This document shows, piece after piece, positions 19,019 to 25,000 of a stretch of 25,000 nucleotides of DNA. Each line of letters opens with the position of its first letter. Within the stretch, counting starts at the first letter, position 1. The translations under genes and the position numbers were made by a program. The notes beneath the pieces were generated by a model. It was not told where the DNA came from. It was given only the letters and a program-made list of their open reading frames with translations, and searched no databases. Origin of the DNA: Owenia fusiformis (taxonomy: Eukaryota > Annelida > Polychaeta > Sabellida > Oweniidae); assembly GCA_903813345.2 (NCBI GenBank), contig CAIIXF020000146.1, positions 1-25,000 of the forward strand, read 5' to 3'.

Positions 19019-21157
19019 TCTTAATTAAGTGATGGAATCATTCACCTAATTGCAGCATTCACACAGAAGATAATAATGAGGCAAAAAGCACTCCTTGCGT
19101 GATAGATGTATGAGGGCACTAGAATTTCAGAGCAAATAATATGGTTTGAACCAGTGGAAACTAAAAAGAATTAAAGTTCTCAATTTCTGTTTGATGTTGA
19201 AAGGTACCCATGGGATTGGCTGTTAATAATGAATAACTGAATGAGGTCGACTGCTATGCTTGGGTATATATAAGAAAAAATAATAAAAATGCTGTCAAGA
19301 AATTACTACAGGTTTTCAATCTGTATCACATTTTTTAGAAGTTGACATGAAAAGTTGTGAAAAGGAAATCTGTAGGCTTATAAATATTAAAGGGTAATTT
19401 TATTATCTGACTGATAGTTGCATTTTGAAACTGATGAGGGAACACCGCTTTCTCCTTCAGATAAAAACGGGTTTTTATTTCCTTTGTGAAGATGAAACCA
19501 TAACAGAGGTAAAATTTTTCTTTTTGATTCAGTAACTTGGGTTTATTTAACATTATTCGATTTGGAAATTATCAGTTTTTTATCTGTTTTAATGGATTTG
19601 GCAGCAATAAATTAACCCGAGTTATATTTCATGCGCACAAATAATATAATTTAATGGCAATAATGTACATCAATATCACAGTAAAAAAACATTTTAATAC
19701 AATTAATGCAGATTTGGGTGTGGTGTTAATATTTGGGAATAGGTGAAAAAATATTAATGCGGGATAATACGTTGCGGACCAAATATGTTGCAACAGATAA
19801 TAACTTTCCTTGCTTGAGTGATTAATTTAAGATGTCACATTGCAGTCTATGGGATTGGCATATCCTCTTCTGCCTTAGCTACATCGAAGGTAGCAAACTT
19901 CCATAGTCTCAAGATCAGCTTCACCACCAGACATTTTTGCACCTTGGTGTCAATTCAATACTTTTGCAGTCAGCAATCCATCCTTCCTCGTTCACTTTTG
20001 TATGATTTGGATTAGTTGAAAAGATGTCGTTTAGATGCAATTTATTTCACTTAACTGTGAAAATGTGTGGCTGACTGAAATTACGAGTAGTATACTGGCA
20101 CAAAATGCGAATTTCAATTTTGATCCTGAACAAACTCACAAAATAATTGAATTATATAAATGGTAATAACAAGATAACCGCAATGCCTAGGATCGGCAAA
20201 TCTTAGTGAACATCCAAAAGGTGTCGAACAATACTGCTAGAAATCATATTCAAAAATAGCCACCATATAAGATGAATTACCAAAAGATAATCTATAAAAT
20301 GGCCTCTATAAAAGTGGCCCACTCAATTATATATCTAATTATTGATAAATTGTATTCATATATTAAATATATATCAATGAAATTGCTATTTTTCCAGCTA
20401 TAGCAAACTTCTTTAATTTAAATAAATCGCAGTAAAACACAAATAAAATGGTAGAATTTTCGAAATGTTCTCTCCATCTCCCCTCAGATTTGATCTGATG
20501 GATTACATTAATTATTCAGTTGAGAATGTTGAATGCTTTTAGATTTAAAGATCTGATAAAAGCGAGCAAAACCGCAGGTTGTTCACCATATAAATTGAAG
20601 TCCACGTTACTATGATTGAAACGGGCCGGTAATACTTATTTCCCATTGTGAAGATATAAATAGGTTAAGATGAAGCGATATCATACACTGCTATGATTTC
20701 TTCCCGAGTTCTTGTCAGAAATGGTCAGTAATTGTCTTAACCATAAAACAAATTTAAATCACACATCATGCATAATTTTTTTATGGAATGAACTGTCTCT
20801 GACTCTCTTATACATGTTTCAGATTTATGCCCAATAAGAATTGTAAAGTTTTAACAAACGAATGATGTTACTTTCACGGGGAAATATCCTTTCAATCAAA
20901 AACCTTTCATTAAATAAGTTAAATGAAACTACTTATTCTAGCTGTTTACTTGATTGTAGAAGGGCGGGGGTAAAACACCACAGGACTTCCATTATTGCTT
21001 GTAGCAAACTGTTAGATGTCCAAGCACTGGAGAAAATAACTGTTCAATAACTGTTTAATTTGAAAACCTAAGGCTATAATAAGTGGGATTCTTTTTGAGA
21101 TCTTGTCGGTCATTCTTACTGTGCATAACTACAATTAAATGTAACTATTACTCTAGA
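19019..21157. other. Intron 1 stretch without recognised genes
   Basis: Very AT-rich. Scattered short frames lack domains or splice structure. GTTGCGGACCAAATATGTTG near 19770 resembles TTGCGGACCATAATGAATAT near 18797, perhaps a shared repeat fragment. No RNA gene or intact mobile element recognised. Confidence 0.5.
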
Positions 21158-21181
21158 ATTGAAATACAATTGTATTTCAAT
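21158..21181. repeat. Perfect 24-bp palindrome
   Basis: ATTGAAATACAA/TTGTATTTCAAT is a perfect palindrome, enclosed by TTACTCTA at about 21148 and TAGAGTAA at about 21196. Likely the core of a small eroded inverted-repeat element. Confidence 0.7.
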
Positions 21182-21423
21182 GCTTTGCATGGGGTAGAGT
21201 AACTATGAAATCTATGAGCTAGATAGATCTTTTTTGGTGATATTTATGGTCAGAATATATCAACTCTCTGTATGGACTGATTAACGAGTTGGAATATAGA
21301 TAAGAGTAAATTGTGGAAGTCATACAGCACCATTACCAGTTCCAATATGAGATACCTTCACTTATTTTGCTCCCCTCACAATGGTTATAATCACCAAGTA
21401 ACAAATCAAATAGATTTACTACA

Positions 21424-21429
21424 TTTATT
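21424..21429 (-). terminator. Candidate intronic polyadenylation signal AATAAA
   Basis: TTTATT on the plus strand gives AATAAA on the PCF11 strand, about 555 nt after the end of exon 1. About 20-40 nt downstream is a U/GU-rich run (TTTGATTTGTTACTTGGTG). Vertebrate PCF11 is known to limit itself by premature polyadenylation in intron 1. In such AT-rich DNA the hexamer alone is weak evidence. Confidence 0.25.
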
Positions 21430-21722
21430 ACATTAGTCATACATAAAATGCTAGAAATAAAAATATAAGAATACCTGAAAGAAATACTGATTAAACATAA
21501 TACAATCAAAAGTCCATAGCATTTCATTATAATACATAATATCATGTGTAAAATAAACAAGAGTTGTTTCGAGATGAATGATGTTGGCATGAAAATAAGG
21601 TTATAAAAGTATACTGTCTGGCCAAGAAAACTGAGTCCACTGTTCACAATAAAAGACCATCTACCAGGTCAATATTGTTTCAACATCTGTCTCAATCAAA
21701 CAACTGAAGTAATGTACTATCC

Positions 21723-21792
21723 ACAGTTGACGCGCATATAATTTTTAAAATGATTATGTAATCATCTCAAAAATCAAATGTCCGTCAACTGC
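21723..21792. repeat. Short inverted repeat ACAGTTGACGCGCAT
   Basis: ACAGTTGACGCGCAT at 21723 pairs with inverted GCAGTTGACGGACAT ending at 21792, with ATGATTATGTAATCAT near the middle. About 70 bp in all; perhaps a very small MITE. Confidence 0.45.
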
Positions 21793-21983
21793 GGCAATTC
21801 AACTATCTTCAACGTTGATTATTTTTTATAATGAGACCAGTTTCAGTTAGCCTAGCCTATGTATATGAAAATGCATGACGATGAATCGATGACCTTCAAA
21901 AAATCATGAAAATAACAGATCGATTGAGGATATGAAAAATAACAAGAAACCTGCTTATCTAGAAATTTTATAAATGAAGAAAC

Positions 21984-22136
21984 CTTGTGTATGTGTGTCT
22001 CGATGACTTGCACAATGACATCGGAATACTGGGAATATTCTTCGGCGAGCATTGTTAACATGTTGATGAGAGGTTTGCTGTTGAATTTGAGGTCGGACAG
22101 CGATGACCTGTACTCTTCTTTCACCTCCTCCGTCAT
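21984..22136 (-). CDS. PCF11: PCF11 exon 1, start codon and N-terminal half of CID
   Basis: ATG at 22136 (context AAGATGA, A at -3) opens MTEEVKEEYRSSLSDLKFNS, then KPLINMLTMLAEEYSQYSDV. This matches human CRDYQSSLEDLTFNSKPHIN and MLTILAEENLPFAKEIV, the first helices of the CTD-interacting domain. Donor GTTTCT follows 21984, phase 0, joining to AKPTEKLP in exon 2. The frame stays open a little upstream, to a TATTACAG that could be an acceptor at 22160. A spliced 5' leader or a slightly longer N-terminus therefore cannot be excluded. The protein assembled from exons 1-7 is about 1,232 residues before the window ends. Confidence 0.92.
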
Positions 22137-22159
22137 CTTGCCAATAAGTCCCTCACAAT

Positions 22160-22604
22160 CTGTAATACACGATTAATGTCTAGGAATAGTCATTCTAATG
22201 TTCAGGTATCTGAAAGCCTCAAAATTAGTATAAAGATGTTGGAAATTTTTCAAGTTCGTTTTTCATTATTTTCCAAAATGGCGTACAGTACCAACCTAGG
22301 AAATGTTACGAGTGATATGATTGGTTAAGATTTTAACCTAGAATAATTTAGCCAATCAAATCTCTTAATACAAAAAGAGGAAAAATCCCAAAATATGCTC
22401 GTCAACATTTTGCTTATTTAAAGAATATTCAATGATAATTTAGCTATGAAATCTCATCAGACTTAAATTTTCACATTCCAAGAATCGTTTTGATACCATA
22501 TTTGGAAGGTCTTACTCTTGAAGTGTCCTCAATTTCGGTTTATAGATTTCACTTTGGCAAACGCCCCACAATGCACTTCGACAGAATAAGCTTCCGGTAT
22601 GCAT
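22160..22604. promoter_or_regulatory. Candidate shared (bidirectional) promoter of PCF11 and RAB30
   Basis: Between the divergent starts (22136 and 23661) this part holds AAAATGGCG (YY1-like) at 22275-22283. It also has a facing pair of CCAAT-type boxes, GATTGGTTAA at about 22319 and TTAGCCAATC at about 22348. CGCCCCAC lies near 22562, and CTTCCGGT (ETS-like, inverse ACCGGAAG) at 22591-22598. YY1, NF-Y and ETS/GABP motifs are those most often found in bidirectional housekeeping promoters. No TATA box was assigned and start sites are unknown. Confidence 0.45.
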
Positions 22605-23625
22605 AATTTTTGTTTTTATTTTTGACAGATGACACATACTTGCAAATAACTCCTGCGTGGATAAATCAACGTGGATGTATTTTGTTATATCATAAGATTA
22701 ATACTTGCGTAGTGTAAAAGTATGGTTTGAAATCCATAAGAGTCTGATTAAGGGAGATTTGGAGACATAAAGTAAGAACATAATTTTTTATCAATTCTTT
22801 CTGCTGGGGTAGCCTTGCCTATAGCCTAGTTGGCCTTGTCAATCAGTGTAGTTTTTTGCTCATTTATTCTTCCATGTAATTGGTATAGGTATTAACCAAA
22901 CATCATGATACTTTGATTTTGCTCGTTATGCCCATAGCTCAGGTGTATTAGCGATCGAGGGTTACGACCAGCACACGTGTGAAGCCTAAAATGCTCATGA
23001 GATGATGAGGTTAGGTTAGTAAATGTACCAGTGCATGTGTGTGTTTAAAATCACTAAATTTATTGATGTTTAATTTACCGAAGCGAGCTGAGCAAGGACA
23101 GGAATTGAATTGAATTAATAATAAAAATCTGACTTGTTACTTATCTGAAATCTGAAGGTTCAATAGACACAATAATTTACGCAGGAATTTATTTTCACAA
23201 TCACGGAAAGTTAAGATTGTTAAAGCGATAATAGGGCCTGAGAATGGTTTGGATCATTTCAATTGCTACATAACGTAATGGAACAATGTCGATCGATACA
23301 GATGGCAGTTGTACATGTAATGGTTTATTTATTGAAAGAAATTTGACTGGCAATTCCTGTCATCTGCAGTCTAATTTCTGTCATGGGCTTTCAATTAGGG
23401 TCTAGTTGAAAACCCATGTTTCTATGAGATAAATCATTTTGCTTTACTTTGATATTCAAATACATCATGTTTTAGATCGCATCGCATTTAGTCAAGAAAA
23501 GAGGTCATTTAAAATTAAAGATGATCAACGTTCAAGAAAAATCATTGAATAAATGAGTAACTAGTAAGCGTAGTCTATATCCATAAAATATTATTCCCTA
23601 TAGCTATTTATTTTTGTGTTTTCAG
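22605..23625. other. RAB30 upstream region or first intron
   Basis: AT-rich. CACACGTGTG, a palindrome with a CACGTG core, is at 22972-22981. The good acceptor TTTTTGTGTTTTCAG ends at 23625, so RAB30 probably has a non-coding first exon somewhere upstream in this stretch. I could not place it with confidence; GTAAGAA near 22772 is one possible donor. GAATTGAATTGAATT near 23101 is a short simple repeat. Confidence 0.4.
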
Positions 23626-23660
23626 TTAATACAAACATATAAACATCAACTTAAGTACAA

Positions 23661-23747
23661 ATGGAAGACTATACTTACCTTTTCAAAGTTGTATTGATAG
23701 GAAATGCCGGAGTCGGGAAAACATGCCTTGTTAAGAGATTCACCCAG
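23661..23747 (+). CDS. RAB30: RAB30 first coding exon (P-loop)
   Basis: [29 protein letters not shown], 29 codons, then donor GTAACA. It matches human RAB30 [39 protein letters not shown] at residues 14-21 is the phosphate-binding loop with Lys20. A 35-nt leader (23626-23660) follows the acceptor TTTTCAG, so the upstream exon is non-coding. The start lacks the first two residues of the human protein. RAB30 is a Golgi-localised small GTPase. Read-through past the donor reaches a stop in the intron and is not real coding sequence. Confidence 0.93.
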
Positions 23748-24156
23748 GTAACACCTTTATTATCTTTCTTAAATAAGGGTCAAGGTCACTATTTAAGGTC
23801 AATATCAAAAAGGTCAAATACTGATATGAGTAGAAATTTAAATGAGTTGGACCTATGGTAACCTGTGGTGATCACTTTTAAATCATGTACATATGTGCTT
23901 CTACCAGACTCCATGTGCCCCCCGGGATGTGCCCCCCCCCTCCATCCCTCCCCTTTGGTTTACTATTTATATAAGTATTAAGTAAGTTAATAGACCAGGG
24001 ACTATGGAACACACAAACAAACCATGCTCAAGAAATCTATGTAGAACATTTAATCAAGTTTTGTTGTCATTATCATGCCTCATATACATTTCCAGCATAG
24101 TTGTTTTTCCATTATATATATACAAAGCTAATTAAGGTCATCATTTTCTTATTTAG
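23748..24156 (+). other. RAB30 intron (409 bp)
   Basis: GTAACA donor to TTTTCTTATTTAG acceptor. Contains a C-rich run with two ATGTGCCCCCC copies near 23910-23945; otherwise AT-rich with nothing recognised. Confidence 0.7.
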
Positions 24157-24240
24157 GGTCTCTTTCCACCAGGCCAGGGTGCAACCATAGGAGTGGACTT
24201 CATGATTAAGACTGTAGAAATTGATGGAGAAAAAGTAAAA
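24157..24240 (+). CDS. RAB30: RAB30 second coding exon (switch I)
   Basis: GLFPPGQGATIGVDFMIKTV, then EIDGEKVK: 28 codons, phase 0 at both ends, differing from human RAB30 by one residue (Asp for Asn in EINGEKVK). Thr39 in GATIGVDF is the switch I threonine that coordinates magnesium. The GQGATIG form and GLFPPGQ are specific enough to separate RAB30 from other Rabs. Donor GTAAGAA follows. The next exon (expected LQIWDTAGQ, switch II) and the C-terminal Cys motif lie beyond the window. Confidence 0.93.
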
Positions 24241-24298
24241 GTAAGAAATTATTTTATTTAATGTGGAAATGATTAAAAAATGAAAAGGTACTGTTTGA

Positions 24299-24546
24299 TG
24301 CATCCTACGATCACAGGCCTTCAAAATCCAGAATATATACTTTCTTTTTACCGCCTGCGATAAGCAGTTAGCATTTCCCCGATCGAGAACTCACAATTTG
24401 ATTGGCTGTCGCAACACTTCGACAGAAATCATGTGTAAGTCATTGCGCATAATTAGATCACGTGATTCAGTTTAATCGGGCGCTTCCAAATTGGTTATAG
24501 CAGGGGGAAGAAGGAGGTACAGATTCTGGATACCTGCTTAGGAGGA
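24299..24546 (+). mobile_element. Dispersed 245-bp MITE-like repeat, copy 2
   Basis: Same orientation and about 92% identical by eye to 10861-11106, with a one-base insertion (ACCGCCTGC for ACCCCTGC). It keeps the GATTGGCTGTCGCAACACT segment and the ATCACGTGAT palindrome (CACGTG at 24459-24464). Left-flank AAGGTACTGTTTGA also resembles the AAAGTACTGTTGACC beside copy 1. The true element ends may therefore lie about 15-30 bp further out. Lies in a RAB30 intron. Confidence 0.8.
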
Positions 24547-24599
24547 TATGTTAGATGGAGTGGACAGTAACTAAAATGTTACTACTTTGGAGGTTTTCC

Positions 24600-24672
24600 A
24601 CTCGATATTGAGTCTTTGGACCCTAAAAAGCGTTCTACTAACAGAGATGTTCAACTTTACAGGTTTCACTGT
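24600..24672. mobile_element. Partial CAGT-ended MITE (right end)
   Basis: TTCAACTTTACAGGTTTCAC followed by TG-TA is an eroded version of the family's right end. The preceding GAGTCTTTGGACCCTAAAAA resembles the sequence at about 11625. A matching left end is not evident, so this is likely a fragment. Confidence 0.45.
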
Positions 24673-25000
24673 ATATTGGTATTTTTTACTTTTGAAAATG
24701 CAATTCATGTATCTGTGACGAACATGTGTGTTTCTACCAGCTGTAAAATGCAGACTCTATAGCAGGTGAGGCAAAACTGAAGCCAGAAGAGAATATTTTT
24801 TAAACTATAGGACAGGATTTCAGCGCTTGCATTAGGTTAGAAAATTTATGAGTCCCAAGGACGCAATTTTTTTAAAAAAGTGTGTCCTTTGAAAAAAAAG
24901 TGTGTCCCTTATTTTTCAGTTTTTGATTTCTTGCCGCGAATTTAAAACGGAAGTAAACGTTAAGTACGGACTGAATAAATGCATGTTCGTTCATTCGACA
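24673..25000 (+). other. RAB30 intron, right edge
   Basis: AT-rich with a duplicated AAAAAAGTGTGTCC near 24875-24910. No coding exon, RNA gene or element recognised before the window ends. Confidence 0.5.

Noticed and set aside
22605-22640. Strong acceptor-like TTTTTGTTTTTATTTTTGACAG on the plus strand
   Set aside because: No paired donor or coding frame could be shown; it may belong to a RAB30 leader exon, but that is not supported.
22925-22985. tRNA-like string TAGCTCAGGTG...GGGTTACGACC
   Set aside because: No acceptor-stem or anticodon-stem pairing and no proper T-loop (GTTCGANNC), so not a tRNA gene.
23748-23861. Extension of the RAB30 frame past codon 29
   Set aside because: The donor GTAACA follows 23747 and the next exon joins in phase as GLFPPGQ; the extension is intron.

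Overview
The window is a piece of an AT-rich, intron-rich animal genome. It carries the 5' ends of two protein-coding genes in head-to-head orientation. PCF11, the pre-mRNA cleavage and transcription-termination factor, lies on the minus strand: seven coding exons run from 22136 down to the left edge, and the gene continues beyond it. RAB30, a Golgi Rab GTPase, lies on the plus strand: the first two coding exons are at 23661-24240 and the gene continues beyond the right edge. All splice phases agree and the exons join into one continuous reading frame for each gene. The divergence from human sequences, large introns full of small non-autonomous DNA elements, and degenerate minisatellites suggest a marine invertebrate (deuterostome or lophotrochozoan). 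I cannot fix the phylum from the sequence.

Layout. 1-1398: PCF11 exon 7, with 23 perfectly phased 30-bp coding repeats (decapeptide RDPRGPPPDM and variants) plus three looser ones. 1399-2582: intron 6, with a CTAGAA/ACTTCATA minisatellite and a 508-bp inverted-terminal-repeat element. 2583-2768: exon 6. 3144-4504: exon 5, a large Arg/Ser/Lys-rich exon. 4918-5199: exon 4, a coiled coil. 5200-6819: intron 3, with a possible mariner end and a 1.2-kb minisatellite. 6820-7008: exon 3. 7009-15715: intron 2, with a 1.9-kb 23-bp minisatellite, a 20-bp array of AGGTCA half-sites, several MITEs, an E-box/CRE cluster and remnants of a C2H2 zinc-finger gene. 15716-15844: exon 2. 15845-21983: intron 1, with TTAA-, TA- and GTAAT-flanked MITEs, one of them an almost perfect 408-bp palindrome. 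21984-22136: exon 1. 22160-23625: a shared intergenic/promoter region with YY1-like, ETS-like, CCAAT and E-box motifs. 23626-25000: the RAB30 start, with a second copy of a MITE also found in PCF11 intron 2.

How the genes relate. PCF11 acts in the nucleus: its N-terminal CID (split over exons 1-3) reads the phosphorylated RNA polymerase II tail. RAB30 acts at the Golgi. The two are not functionally linked as far as known, but to my recollection they are also head-to-head neighbours in human (11q14.1), so this looks like an old conserved pair that may share a promoter. The long plus-strand reading frames at 5.5-9.5 kb are artefacts of tandem repeats inside PCF11 introns, not genes.
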